DNA of 64,000 nt from Lacticaseibacillus daqingensis (GTDB taxonomy: Bacteria; Bacillota; Bacilli; Lactobacillales; Lactobacillaceae): the NCBI RefSeq assembly GCF_003946115.1, contig NZ_RHOH01000003.1, forward strand, positions 1 to 64,000, written 5' to 3'. Under the pieces are notes generated by a model, which saw only the letters and a list, made by a program, of their open reading frames with translations, was not told where the DNA came from and searched no databases. This document shows positions 25,316 through 33,848 of this stretch, one piece after another. The first letter of the stretch is position 1. Each line of letters begins with the position of its first letter. Made by a program: the position numbers and the translations under genes.

Positions 25316-26953
25316 TCACCTTGGATAGACCGTTATAATTTCGCCGTCCTGGTTAAGAACAACTACGCACTGATTTGTCTCAAATCGCGTAGAATGACGC
25401 TTGCTATCCACCTGTATCTTACCACCCTCCAGGGAGTCTCGGATAGCGTTAATGGTCACCCCATCACGATGCTGCACCTTACCGTTTTGGTCATGATAAT
25501 ACTTGGTCCCAATCACTCGCTCAATCGAGTGAAGGCTATGGCCTGTGACGGTCATACCATTAGCGGCGGTAACCCCATGTAACTGACTGGCCATCGCCTG
25601 GTCAAGCTCCTTATACAAGTCAAAGCCAGCCACAGGCTCAATCAAACGCTCGCGCCTTGCCGTGATGTACCGACGCAATAGTCGGCCCTCACGGCCACCC
25701 TTGCGCACCGCACTGACAAATGCGGCTTCGTCTGGCACCCCTGCCTTGCCAAGGGACTTCTGAACCTCTGCATGCCACTGCTTGGCATACACAGTCTTCG
25801 AATCGGCAGTCGGAATCGGGTACCGTTTCTCGCGTGAGTAGTCACGGGCCAGAAAGTCATTGTCCTTCACTAGCTGACGCAGGGCTGCCTGATTCTTGCG
25901 TATCAGGAGCTTGTACTTCTGCTTGCCCTTGTCATCGTCTAGCCGCTCAGCCAGCTCAAGTTGATTCTTGTAGCCGCGCACCCGTCGTTCAAGGGCACGC
26001 TGCTTCTGCTGCACGTGGCCGCGCTCTGCTGCTTCCTTGGGGTCAAACTGCTCTTGGTGATTCGTATTGACGCCAGGAATGAATGGCCACTTAATGTGCA
26101 TGCAATTAATACCAAACGTGCCGCCGGGTTCGCCATAGCCGTAAGAATCAAGCGGATAGACAACATCACCGTCGGACGTGACGAACCCGGTGGTCCTAGT
26201 GGTCACCAGCTTGCCTTGAATCGGTGCGCAGGCTTCCCGGCTGGCAGCGTGGCTGCTCATCAGGAAGATGTCAACGCCATAATCGGCGGCGGCCTGGTCG
26301 CGCACCGCTTGAAAGGCGCGGTTGCTGGTCGTGTTGATCACCATGCGCGCATAGCTCTCAAGCGACCAAGTGTGGCCGCCCTTGTCTACCAGCCCACGAC
26401 TGATACCCTTATCGCGCCATTTGTAGATGGTATCAGATAAGGCCTTGGTTGGCGTTTTAAGCCCGGTTATCACTTCTGCGGTAGTTTCCTTGGCAATCTG
26501 TTGAAACGTTTCTACCGCCGGATTCTGGGCCGCGTTAGTGGATAAGAGCGTCTGGTTGATGTTGTTGTCCAAGTCGAGGAACGTCTGGCTCTGATAGCCG
26601 TCAAGCACCTGCTTGATGAGGTTCGGCTTAATTTTCCGGCCGGTCGCCTTGGCGAGTGCCCCATACTGCTGCGAGACGATCGAATAACCGCCCGTCTGGA
26701 ACAGGTCTGTGATCTGCTCCTTGGCGAGGCCGGTGGCTTTGACCAGCTCGGCAACCACATCATCGTTGACCAAATTCAGGTCATTGAGCACCATCATCTG
26801 CCATTGCAGGATGTTGGTTTCATCGTAGTCCGCAATCCCGTGAGCACTCAGCCGCTTGACGAAGGCCTGAAAGATAGCCTGTTCCAGATGCGCGTATATG
26901 TCGCCGATGAGCGCCTGCTGCGTTTCCAGCTGGTGCTGCGTCACCTTGGGCAT
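25316..26953 (-). CDS. Minor capsid protein with C-terminal nuclease-like (PBECR-type) domain
   Basis: The 545-residue protein has the Phage_min_cap2 head-morphogenesis body (about 1-330), with RDQAAADYGVDIFLMSSHAA and GTFGINCMHIKWPFIPGVN. The C-terminal part (about 385-545) carries GHSLHSIERVIGTKYYHDQN, VTINAIRDSLEGG and VVVLNQDGEIITVYP. That pattern matches phage-borne barnase/EndoU/colicin E5/RelE-like domains found at the ends of Mu gpF-like proteins. The domain may be injected with the DNA and cut host RNA. The head part is sure; nuclease activity is not demonstrated. It overlaps the portal stop by one base. Confidence 0.85.
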   Translation of the reverse strand: MPKVTQHQLETQQALIGDIYAHLEQAIFQAFVKRLSAHGIADYDETNILQWQMMVLNDLNLVNDDVVAELVKATGLAKEQITDLFQTGGYSIVSQQYGALAKATGRKIKPNLIKQVLDGYQSQTFLDLDNNINQTLLSTNAAQNPAVETFQQIAKETTAEVITGLKTPTKALSDTIYKWRDKGISRGLVDKGGHTWSLESYARMVINTTSNRAFQAVRDQAAADYGVDIFLMSSHAASREACAPIQGKLVTTRTTGFVTSDGDVVYPLDSYGYGEPGGTFGINCMHIKWPFIPGVNTNHQEQFDPKEAAERGHVQQKQRALERRVRGYKNQLELAERLDDDKGKQKYKLLIRKNQAALRQLVKDNDFLARDYSREKRYPIPTADSKTVYAKQWHAEVQKSLGKAGVPDEAAFVSAVRKGGREGRLLRRYITARRERLIEPVAGFDLYKELDQAMASQLHGVTAANGMTVTGHSLHSIERVIGTKYYHDQNGKVQHRDGVTINAIRDSLEGGKIQVDSKRHSTRFETNQCVVVLNQDGEIITVYPR

Positions 26954-28518
26954 TAGGCATCACCGTCCCCAAACATGCCTTCGTTGGTGTCCGGCTGCTT
27001 GGCGGCAGTGATCCCAGCAATTTCGGCCGCAATCTTCTTGGCTTGATCTTCGGGCACGCCTTGGATATGCATGATTGCCTGCCAGTCGGTGCATAGGCCC
27101 GCCGCCTGCAGCTTGATCCAGTAATCAGCCGTGGCGCCCTTGTCGGTGAAGATGCCATCGTCAAAGTCCACAGCTACCTGGTCGGCGGTTGGTATCGGGC
27201 CGGTGTACAGGCTCGAACCATCGATCGTGGTCGCCTCGGCCAGTTCGCAGATCGACACCACCAGCTCCTTGATTGCCCGCTCGACCATCGTCAAATGGCT
27301 GTTGCGCGTCTGGTAGGTCATGCTGTTTTCGCTGATCACTTCGGTGGCCGTCTTGACCGCCTGGCCGTCAAAAGAGAAGGTCCCGGCCGACAGCCCTACC
27401 TGCATCTCGAGCGTCTTGAGGAACTGGTTCAGGCTGGTCACGTAATCGGTCGCGCGGATTGGCGTTGTCAGGTCAGTCACCTGCATGTGATCAGGATTGC
27501 CGGGCACCTGCACGAACATATTCTGGTCCGGGTCGAAGACCTGCTTGGGTGATTCAGTCCCGCCCTTGATGAACGTCACGTCCGTCATATTCTCGGGCAC
27601 CGCCACGCGCCGCTGACCCATGCGCACCTCCCAGTTAAACTGGTCGTACGCGTCGTTGAGCTGCTTGAGCGTGGTCAGCGCGTTGTCACACACGCCAATG
27701 CCAAGCGGGCTGTCGAGGTTCTTGTTGTTGAAGCCGGCGGGCTTGAGGTAGACGAACAGTGGGCGGCTGAAACCGGGCAAGCTGGCTGTGTCGGCCAGCT
27801 CCGGGTACAGGGTACCCAGCGGAACCTGCTTACCGATCTCCGTCTTGACCTCAGACCGATACAGCTCGTTCGTGATGGTGTATCCCGCCGGGTGCCATTC
27901 GTGGAACTCCAGCAGCGTATAGTAGATGGTGCGGCCCGCCTCCGTCACAGTGGTCGGGGTAGCGATCGCCGCGGCGCTGACGTCATTGGTGTTGCTCCGC
28001 AGCGGGAAGAAGTTGGGCGCCTGGATCCAGGCCAGCTTGATACTGCCAGTCTCCGTGTCCACATACGGCCGAATAGCCAGGCCACCCATGGCCAGACAGC
28101 TCTCCAGATAGCGCTCGAAGTTCTTGCCGAAGTCGTTGGCCTGCAACACCGACTGCACGAAGTCGTTGGCAGCGTCATGTACCGGGGTGGCCGGCGCGCC
28201 GTCTCCCTCAGTCACCTGCCGAGTGTCAACCGACACCTTGCTCTGCTCGTTGTACAGCAGACTAGCCAGGCGCCGGCAGACAACCTGCATCATGTTGAGG
28301 CTGACGTATGGGCGCTTGACCTGGTCGCCATAGGTGTTGGAATACTTGACATCCGGGAACGCACCCTTGAAATACAGCTTGTCCCGGTCGATGCGGTCAT
28401 ACTCATGCGCATCCACATTAATCTTAGGGTGATCGGTGATCTTGCTCAGGTTTTGTCCCATGCCCATAGCCACACCCCCTTTCCGAAATAGATTGCGAAT
28501 CTTGTCGATGAGGCCCAC
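26953..28518 (-). CDS. Portal protein (SPP1 gp6 type)
   Basis: The start is the GTG at 28518, eight bases after AAGGAGG; the frame continues only three codons further upstream to another GTG. The 521-residue protein matches phage portal Gp6: YVSLNMMQVVCRRLASLLYNEQ near 70, NDFGKNFERYLESCLAMGG near 140, then GIGVCDNALTTLKQLNDAYDQ and SAGTFSFDGQAVKTATEVIS. It forms the dodecameric gate through which DNA enters the head. The terminase gene ends 13 bp upstream. Confidence 0.92.
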   Translation of the reverse strand: MGLIDKIRNLFRKGGVAMGMGQNLSKITDHPKINVDAHEYDRIDRDKLYFKGAFPDVKYSNTYGDQVKRPYVSLNMMQVVCRRLASLLYNEQSKVSVDTRQVTEGDGAPATPVHDAANDFVQSVLQANDFGKNFERYLESCLAMGGLAIRPYVDTETGSIKLAWIQAPNFFPLRSNTNDVSAAAIATPTTVTEAGRTIYYTLLEFHEWHPAGYTITNELYRSEVKTEIGKQVPLGTLYPELADTASLPGFSRPLFVYLKPAGFNNKNLDSPLGIGVCDNALTTLKQLNDAYDQFNWEVRMGQRRVAVPENMTDVTFIKGGTESPKQVFDPDQNMFVQVPGNPDHMQVTDLTTPIRATDYVTSLNQFLKTLEMQVGLSAGTFSFDGQAVKTATEVISENSMTYQTRNSHLTMVERAIKELVVSICELAEATTIDGSSLYTGPIPTADQVAVDFDDGIFTDKGATADYWIKLQAAGLCTDWQAIMHIQGVPEDQAKKIAAEIAGITAAKQPDTNEGMFGDGDA

Positions 28519-28531
28519 AGGCGCCACCTCC

Positions 28532-29872
28532 TTAGCGTTTGAGACCTAACCGGCGGCGGTTGTCCAAGCACATGTATTTGAACTCGTCGCACGTGTGGTC
28601 ATTCTCTTTGATAACCTTCGGGTCGCTTGACTCCATGGTCTTCTCATCCCACTGATACTGCCGGTGCTCATCCATAAAGATCCCGTTGCCCGAGGTATCG
28701 ATGACATAGACGCGGCCTTGGGCCAGCAGGTCCTGCGCCACGTCGATCATGTCAGCCTCCTTGGCCTTGGCCACCGGGTGCCAGTCATCGTGATAGTCGT
28801 GACTGTACTGGTTGCGGATCGCACCCTCAGCCGAATCGATCGTCTTGTTGATGATCGGCGCGTCCGGATAGGCGGCACTGATTTTCAGCAGGAAGGCGTG
28901 CATATCCTTCACAAGCTCGCTCGGCGGCTTCTTGTTGACTTGGCGCGCCGGTGAGTAGTAATAGGTGTCCAAGACGTAGACGTTGCCCTTGGCGCTGAAA
29001 CCATAGCCTGATACGGCTGTCGCCGACTGCATGTGCCCGGTATCGACCGAGAACGCCAAGGCCATGATTTCATCGTCATCTGGCACCGCCTGTATCAAGT
29101 GAAACAGGTTCATGTTGTAGACGTTTGTTCCGAGGCCGACAACCTCGCCGAGATACAACCAGCGATAGTAGTCAAAGTCGTTGTCCTTGTACTTCTGGAT
29201 CAGCTTGAGTGTCTGCTCATCGGTGATCCCAAGCTCATCATCGAGGTAAGTGCTAGTGTCGATGAAGTAGTCATCATCCCCGCGCAGGCTGTCGATCCAC
29301 TCATTGATCCACTCATACGGGCTCTTGGGCGGGTTGTACGTGTAATACACGGCCACGTGATCGACCCATGGCGAGCGCTGGCGGATGAACGTCGGGTTCG
29401 CCTGGTCAAAGACTTCCGGCCCGGTGAAGTTCGCCGCTTCTTCATACCAGACGGCCACAACGTCACGCACGGTGTTGGACTTGAGCTTGTTCGGGTCTTG
29501 AGCGCCGTAGAAGTAAAACGTGCTGCCGGTGCGCCGATGGATGATCTCCATCGGTGAGACCCGGAACTCGAACTCATCTGTCATGTGCAGCATATCTAGC
29601 GCCCAGACGATCTGCTTGTAAATCGAATCGCGCAGGTACTTGCTGTTCTCGCGGATGCAGATCACGTTGGCCTTATGACCTGCCTGCGTCAGCCGCTTGA
29701 CCTTGGTCACGATCTTTAGTGACACGGTAGAAGACTTGAAGCTACCACGGCCGCCGTTCAGGATCGAGTACGGCGCGCGCGATCGCCAAAACGGATAGAA
29801 GTGCGGCTGCACCATGTCAGACAGCTTAATCTTGATGGTCGTCTTCCGCTTGGTCGCCTGATCCGATGTCAT
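28532..29872 (-). CDS. Terminase large subunit
   Basis: The 446-residue ATPase-nuclease motor has Walker [10 protein letters not shown] (about residue 40), Walker [15 protein letters not shown] and the C-terminal RNase H-like nuclease region ([19 protein letters not shown], then [20 protein letters not shown]). PBSX/Terminase_6-type packaging enzyme. The assumed ATG overlaps the small subunit gene by 47 bp; [12 protein letters not shown] further in is another possible start. It cuts phage DNA and drives it into the prohead. Confidence 0.93.
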   Translation of the reverse strand: MTSDQATKRKTTIKIKLSDMVQPHFYPFWRSRAPYSILNGGRGSFKSSTVSLKIVTKVKRLTQAGHKANVICIRENSKYLRDSIYKQIVWALDMLHMTDEFEFRVSPMEIIHRRTGSTFYFYGAQDPNKLKSNTVRDVVAVWYEEAANFTGPEVFDQANPTFIRQRSPWVDHVAVYYTYNPPKSPYEWINEWIDSLRGDDDYFIDTSTYLDDELGITDEQTLKLIQKYKDNDFDYYRWLYLGEVVGLGTNVYNMNLFHLIQAVPDDDEIMALAFSVDTGHMQSATAVSGYGFSAKGNVYVLDTYYYSPARQVNKKPPSELVKDMHAFLLKISAAYPDAPIINKTIDSAEGAIRNQYSHDYHDDWHPVAKAKEADMIDVAQDLLAQGRVYVIDTSGNGIFMDEHRQYQWDEKTMESSDPKVIKENDHTCDEFKYMCLDNRRRLGLKR

Positions 29873-30650
29873 CGATGATTACCGTCCCCTCTGTGGTGTC
29901 TCCGTCGCCCGTCATCAGGTCACGCTTGTACTCGGCCAGGTCAGCTTCAGCCTTGGCGCGGCGAGTCACAGCCGCATTCGGCAGGTTTTTAAGCAGCATG
30001 TCCATGGCCTTCTGCTTGTCGTAAAGCTCCAGCTTCACGAAACCCTTATCGATCGCCACGGACTTGATCAACGACGTGTCCACGTCTGACTGGGCTTTCA
30101 GATGAACCCGGTCGACCTGATAGGTGATCCCGGTAGGTTCCCCATCCTTGATTTCCACCACAGCATCTGACCCAAACTCGACATAGTCACCTATGTCTGC
30201 TCGTGCCTGCTTCGCTAAGTCTTGCAGCACGTCCATCTGCGTCATATGCAGCTCGGCGGCCTGCTCGGCTTTGAGCTCATCAATGATTCGCTTGACGCTA
30301 ACATTTGCTAACAATCTGGGCGCGCTGGCTCTGGCCGTCTCGGCATCAACACCGTAGGCTTTCATATACGCCCAGGTTCCGTTGAATCGCTGGAGATACA
30401 GCATTGCGAATAGCTTCTGCTTGTCTGTGGCGTCGCTTTCGGTCACGGCTTTAGGCACCGTTTTCGGGTGCACCCTTTTCTGCTTTTCGGGTGCACCCTT
30501 TTTTGCTTCGGGTGCACCCCTTGCCCAGCCATTTCGTGCACGCCAACTCTTGACCGTGTTGAGTGAGACATTGTACTTCGCAGCAATATCCTTGTACTTC
30601 ATGCCTGACTCATAATCCATTCGAGCTTGCTCTTGCTTTTCCTGCGCCAT
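29826..30650 (-). CDS. Terminase small subunit with N-terminal helix-turn-helix
   Basis: The 274-residue protein begins with a helix-turn-helix ([20 protein letters not shown]) of the gp16/YocR type. A basic linker rich in [10 protein letters not shown] follows, then the Terminase_2 core ([20 protein letters not shown] and [14 protein letters not shown]). A C-terminal oligomerisation part ends with an acidic tail. It recognises the packaging site and recruits the large subunit. It is the first gene of the packaging module and lies just downstream of the tRNA-like gene and its terminator. Confidence 0.92.
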   Translation of the reverse strand: MAQEKQEQARMDYESGMKYKDIAAKYNVSLNTVKSWRARNGWARGAPEAKKGAPEKQKRVHPKTVPKAVTESDATDKQKLFAMLYLQRFNGTWAYMKAYGVDAETARASAPRLLANVSVKRIIDELKAEQAAELHMTQMDVLQDLAKQARADIGDYVEFGSDAVVEIKDGEPTGITYQVDRVHLKAQSDVDTSLIKSVAIDKGFVKLELYDKQKAMDMLLKNLPNAAVTRRAKAEADLAEYKRDLMTGDGDTTEGTVIIDDIGSGDQAEDDHQD

Positions 30651-30717
30651 TACATATCACCACACCTCCCGGAGTTCGCTGCCTTATCGCTTCTTCGTTT
30701 CCAGCACGACAGCATAC

Positions 30718-30748
30718 AAAAAGCACCGCCGCCAACAGGCTCGGTGCC
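30718..30748 (-). terminator. Terminator after tRNA-like gene
   Basis: The stem GCACCG-GCC/GGC-CGGTGC (minus strand, loop TGTT) is followed by TTTTTG. It would end a transcript from the tRNA-like gene before the terminase module. Confidence 0.7.
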
Positions 30749-30819
30749 GCGTATATGCTGGGACGTTGCCGTTTTCCGCCGGCCGTCGCTAGAACAAAAC
30801 TCTCGTGCCGAAGCACTAG

Positions 30820-30893
30820 GTGATCACCCGGAGTCGAACCGGGGCCGTGTTCGCGCAATTCTGCGCGCCGCTCTGCCGCTAAGCTATGATCAC
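30820..30893 (-). tRNA. tRNA-like gene, anticodon arm irregular
   Basis: Read on the minus strand, a 7-bp acceptor stem GTGATCA/TGATCAC encloses a standard D arm (GCT TAGCGGCAG AGC) and a perfect T arm (CCCGG TTCGACT CCGGG). The anticodon arm CGCGC/GCGCG closes a loop of only six bases, AGAATT. There is no U33 in the normal place and the variable region is about 8 bases, so I cannot assign an amino acid. CCA is not encoded. It may be a working phage tRNA with unusual geometry, a decayed copy, or a tRNA mimic. Confidence 0.6.
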
Positions 30894-31021
30894 ACCTACA
30901 AGGGGTTCGGCTGGATAAACCGAGCGCCGCAGCTCTCACTTTGGCACATTACCAGTTTAATGCCGATTCTTGAGCTTTTGGGGTACTTATACCGGAACAA
31001 ACGGGCACTCTGTCCGGACAA

Positions 31022-31450
31022 TTAAGTGAATTTTAACGCCGCACCATGTCGGTACGACTCGGCAAACGTCATCAGCGCCTTGCGCTTAATGTAGTCAACT
31101 GAATCGTCACTTGCCAATCCGACACGTGAGGCAATCTCATTTGTTAATAATGGTTCAGGCGTACAGTATGAGTAATAAAGCACCCAGTATTCCTGAAACG
31201 AAAGCCACCCCATTGCACGCTGAATCTCGGTCAGTTCATCGCGGGCGTTAAACCCCTCCACCAGCCTCGCCTCAGTACGGTTCTCAAACGAAGCCGTGCG
31301 GGGCATACCGTCTAACGATGGCGACTTAATGTCAACAAGTGGCCGTCCTACAATGCGCGAATATCTACGATACTGTTTGAGCACTGCCCGCGCATTGTCG
31401 CGGCTTGCCTGCTCTTGAATGTCTGGTACAAGTCCCATCAACCTCGCCAC
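31022..31450 (-). CDS. ArpU-family late transcription regulator
   Basis: The 142-residue protein fits the ArpU family, whose members control late packaging and lysis transcription in Gram-positive phages. NARAVLKQYRRYSRIVGRP starts the conserved part, NRTEARLVEGFNARDELTEI follows, and the C-terminal half is a sigma-like helix-turn-helix (WVLYYSYCTPEPLLTNEIAS, then DDSVDYIKRKALMTFAE). It is the last gene before the packaging module, the classic place. The following 126 bp before the tRNA-like gene contain no gene and could hold cos. Confidence 0.85.
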   Translation of the reverse strand: MARLMGLVPDIQEQASRDNARAVLKQYRRYSRIVGRPLVDIKSPSLDGMPRTASFENRTEARLVEGFNARDELTEIQRAMGWLSFQEYWVLYYSYCTPEPLLTNEIASRVGLASDDSVDYIKRKALMTFAESYRHGAALKFT

Positions 31451-31485
31451 CCCGTATGCTATAATCAGATTTGTCAGAAGTGATC

Positions 31486-31517
31486 ATAGCGGGCCTTACG
31501 GGGCGCGCTATTTTTTT
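31486..31517 (+). terminator. Rightward-facing terminator-like hairpin
   Basis: The imperfect stem ATAGCG(GGCC)/(GGGC)CGCTAT is followed on the plus strand by TTTTTTT. A TATAAT lies 20 bp upstream at 31460-31465. No plus-strand gene exists here, so a very short antisense transcript is possible. Confidence 0.5.
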
Positions 31518-31520
31518 GTA

Positions 31521-31670
31521 TCAGTGGAACATCAGATGGAATAATAGCTCGAACCACGCGACCGGCACCGGTGCAAAGCGCTTGAGTAGCAGCCACGTGG
31601 CGTAGATCACCATTGCGGTGACTATCAGCCATGCGAGGCGAGTTATGATGCTGCGCATGCGGTCAGTCAT
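31521..31670 (-). CDS. 49-residue phage membrane protein
   Basis: The ATG overlaps the stop codon of the upstream gene (ATGA) and follows GGGAGGAAGT. One transmembrane helix (LAWLIVTAMVIYATWLLL) follows a short basic start MTDRMRSIITR. The C-terminal end is aromatic and hydrophobic (VAWFELLFHLMFH). No family is recognised. It lies between early genes and the late regulator ArpU. Confidence 0.7.
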   Translation of the reverse strand: MTDRMRSIITRLAWLIVTAMVIYATWLLLKRFAPVPVAWFELLFHLMFH

Positions 31671-32026
31671 ACTTCCTCCCACTCGCCGTTGAGCGAACCA
31701 GCGTTGCTGTCAAGGTAGGCTTTGTATTTCCGGTTCGGCACGATGGCCAGCACATTGCGGTAAGAGTTGCCCAGCTGTTCGTCTTGCATCGCGTCATCGG
31801 CCAACCCAGCGATTAACTCACGGCCAGTAAGTAACTGGTACTGGTCGCCATCCAAGTCGGTGTGGATGTCGTAGTCAGGGCGCGGTGCGTCTGCGGCTGC
31901 GGCATAACGGGCAAGCATGGAATTCCGCAGTTCGTCAATTTTTGAATTTGGCATACGCACCACCCTTGCTGTGTTCATTCGCTGTTCAACAACGGCCTCG
32001 AACACGTCTTGCTTTGTCTCTGTCAT
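31667..32026 (-). CDS. Unknown early phage protein
   Basis: The 119-residue protein starts at the ATG at 32026 behind AGGTGG. An N-terminal helix (KQDVFEAVVEQRMNTARVVR) and an acidic middle (DYDIHTDLDGDQYQLLTGRE) are seen. No family is recognised. It lies in a run of small early genes that overlap or nearly touch and probably modulate host functions. Confidence 0.6.
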   Translation of the reverse strand: MTETKQDVFEAVVEQRMNTARVVRMPNSKIDELRNSMLARYAAAADAPRPDYDIHTDLDGDQYQLLTGRELIAGLADDAMQDEQLGNSYRNVLAIVPNRKYKAYLDSNAGSLNGEWEEV

Positions 32027-32028
32027 CG

Positions 32029-32262
32029 TCAATACCACCTATCCATTTTTGCCATTTCACCCAGTACCTCACTAGCCCGTTTCTTGTTCTCGGTGTACTC
32101 CTCGCCCATTGCCTCAATGATGCGGCCGCGGTCAGCAGGGGTGATACTGAACCCGTCATGCCCATCAAGGCAGACGTGATACCCGTGCTCGGGTTCACCG
32201 TCAAGCGCCGTAACGAAGCTAGTATTCACGATCACGCCGCTGTCTAACTTAATCAGTGTCAC
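32029..32262 (-). CDS. Unknown small early phage protein
   Basis: The 77-residue protein starts with a beta hairpin-like region (MTLIKLDSGVIVNTSFVTAL) reminiscent of small proteins that display cellular targets. ITPADRGRIIEAMGEEYTEN forms a following helix. There is no known family. It overlaps its upstream neighbour by 14 bp and ends 2 bp before the next start. Confidence 0.6.
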   Translation of the reverse strand: MTLIKLDSGVIVNTSFVTALDGEPEHGYHVCLDGHDGFSITPADRGRIIEAMGEEYTENKKRASEVLGEMAKMDRWY

Positions 32263-32539
32263 CGCTATTTCCCCCTTCGATGTAGTCCTTCACCTTCACA
32301 CTGTCCACCCACACCTCGGCATTTACTGCGTTGGTGTGTCGGCGCACTGAGTCCAGCACTTTGCTTCGGGCTAATGCAGACCAGGTACTGATGTCTGGCG
32401 CCGGGTACATGTTGGCGTCGTAGCAAAGAAACGCTAGAACATGCCCCTGAGTCCGCTTTTCATCGAGCAGGATCTCGTCAGTTTCAATTCCGTGGCCAAG
32501 GGTGAACCCCGCCTTGAATCGTTCCGCTAAGCTAATCAT
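32249..32539 (-). CDS. Unknown early phage protein
   Basis: The 96-residue protein starts at MISLAERFKAGF behind CTGGAGGAAAG; the longer frame lies within the preceding gene. CYDANMYPAPDISTWSALA and a C-terminal AEVWVDSVKVKDYIEGG are visible. No family is recognised. Confidence 0.6.
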   Translation of the reverse strand: MISLAERFKAGFTLGHGIETDEILLDEKRTQGHVLAFLCYDANMYPAPDISTWSALARSKVLDSVRRHTNAVNAEVWVDSVKVKDYIEGGNSGDTD

Positions 32540-32813
32540 CTTTCCTCCAGTCGGCAATGCGCCGAATCTTGCCATTTATCCGCTTGTATCGCTTTGACCC
32601 AACCACCACGCTCGTAACGGTGATGCCCTTAACCGCAGCTACAAAGAATGCGCTCTCTGCGTCTTCCTCATCGGTGTACCTTGAGTTGGCCGTGCCATAC
32701 TTCTGAATCACTTCGTCCCGATAAAGCAACCGGATGGTTTTGTAGTTGTCGGCGTCGAAGCATGCCATCCACTGCTCGTTGTAACGCTTCTCTTCCTCAG
32801 TCAGCTCAGTCAT
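32532..32813 (-). CDS. Unknown early phage protein
   Basis: The 93-residue charged protein (MTELTEEEKRYNEQWMACFD) has a C-terminal basic half (GSKRYKRINGKIRRIADWRK) that could contact nucleic acid. It overlaps both neighbours by 8 bp. No family is recognised. Confidence 0.55.
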   Translation of the reverse strand: MTELTEEEKRYNEQWMACFDADNYKTIRLLYRDEVIQKYGTANSRYTDEEDAESAFFVAAVKGITVTSVVVGSKRYKRINGKIRRIADWRKDD

Positions 32814-33057
32814 GCTTTGCCTCCAATGTTTGAATCATGGCAAGCAGCTCACCGTTAGACTTGATTACCTGCCCCAACAGAACACGGTAGTCAGCTAAGA
32901 TGTCATCGAGCTTGATTTGGTCGTCATCCGTCATCCAGGGGTCCCAGTTGTCATCGTCCTCGATAATTTCCCAACCGAGCTTGGAGAACTCCTTGGCTCG
33001 TCTCTCCAACTTGTCAGCAGCCAGCGACAAAAGCTCATTGTTTGCCTTGGTTTTCAT
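32806..33057 (-). CDS. Unknown early phage protein, helical
   Basis: The 83-residue protein is predicted to form two helices separated by an acidic aromatic stretch (WEIIEDDDNWDPWMTDDD). The composition (very acidic, Trp-rich) recalls DNA-mimic or inhibitor proteins, but no family is recognised. It starts right after a small membrane protein gene. Confidence 0.55.
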   Translation of the reverse strand: MKTKANNELLSLAADKLERRAKEFSKLGWEIIEDDDNWDPWMTDDDQIKLDDILADYRVLLGQVIKSNGELLAMIQTLEAKHD

Positions 33058-33058
33058 A

Positions 33059-33250
33059 TCATCCCCTGGCCTCCATCTCTTCTGCGATCCAGCAGATGCC
33101 AGTGTTCGCGAACAGCATCCCCATCAGGTTGCACATCAGCGCGCCCCAGATGGCGTCCCAGATCATCCCCATCATGAACGCTATGAAGGTGAGCGTGGCG
33201 ATCAGCAGGAATACCACCAGCAGTCCGGTGATCACTTGTCTGTATGTCAT
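33059..33250 (-). CDS. Small phage membrane protein
   Basis: The 63-residue protein has two hydrophobic stretches (ITGLLVVFLLIATLTFIAFM and WGALMCNLMGMLFANTGICW) and is almost certainly in the cytoplasmic membrane. Its ATG overlaps the upstream stop by 4 bp. A role in modifying host membrane or excluding other phages is possible but unproven. Confidence 0.65.
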   Translation of the reverse strand: MTYRQVITGLLVVFLLIATLTFIAFMMGMIWDAIWGALMCNLMGMLFANTGICWIAEEMEARG

Positions 33251-33531
33251 CGCGGCACCTCCATGTCTTTGAGTGGTGTGGTGCCGACCCAGAAGATCAT
33301 CGCCTCAAGCGCCTTGTTGTTGGCAGCGTTGAAGTCGTCCAGTGTCTTGATGTCCTCGGCCAGTACCAGCTTCTGCCGCACGTAGTCGAGCGCCATGCTC
33401 ATCTTCGGAAAATAGTGGGCCTGCTGCACAACCACGGTACCGGTCTTGTCCGTATATGGCTGACCAACAGTGTACTGGTACGGGCTGGTCTGGATGATCT
33501 GATACTTGTCGATGCTGATCTTGATGCCCAT
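33247..33531 (-). CDS. Unknown early phage protein
   Basis: The 94-residue protein (MGIKISIDKYQIIQTSPYQY) begins with beta strands and continues with a long helix (YFPKMSMALDYVRQKLVLAE). It resembles small conserved lactobacillus phage proteins of unknown function. It shares one base with its upstream neighbour. Confidence 0.6.
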   Translation of the reverse strand: MGIKISIDKYQIIQTSPYQYTVGQPYTDKTGTVVVQQAHYFPKMSMALDYVRQKLVLAEDIKTLDDFNAANNKALEAMIFWVGTTPLKDMEVPR

Positions 33532-33848
33532 CAGAGCACCCCCTTGAGGTCGTGCACACTGATGACGAAAATCTGATCAGGGTCAGTGTGCTCATCCCAG
33601 CCTTCCGGGGTGTATAGCTCAACCTGACCGAAGGGTGTGTCGAACGGCATCAACGGGTACAGTCCAGCTGGATCAAAGTGCATCTTGATCTCTGCGATGG
33701 TGTATAGCTCCGCAAACATCGGGTCAGTCATGTAGCCGGACCAGCTGCGCGGCTGGCCATCCCCGGTGCGGGTGCCCCAGAACTCAGGGTGGCGGTTGTC
33801 TCCGGTGTGCTTGGTGGTCATCAGCAGGTACTCGCGTCGTGTGCTCAT
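33531..33848 (-). CDS. Unknown early phage protein
   Basis: The 105-residue protein contains HPEFWGTRTGDGQPRSWSGY and a C-terminal WDEHTDPDQIFVISVHDLKG. No family is recognised. Its ATG overlaps the stop of the zinc-ribbon gene (4 bp). Confidence 0.55.
   Translation of the reverse strand: MSTRREYLLMTTKHTGDNRHPEFWGTRTGDGQPRSWSGYMTDPMFAELYTIAEIKMHFDPAGLYPLMPFDTPFGQVELYTPEGWDEHTDPDQIFVISVHDLKGVL

Noticed and set aside
30883-31490. Inverted 11-bp repeat GTGATCATAGC shared by the tRNA-like gene and the hairpin near 31480
   Set aside because: The shared bases do not extend, and I see no structure joining the two; probably coincidence or a trace of recombination too short to support.
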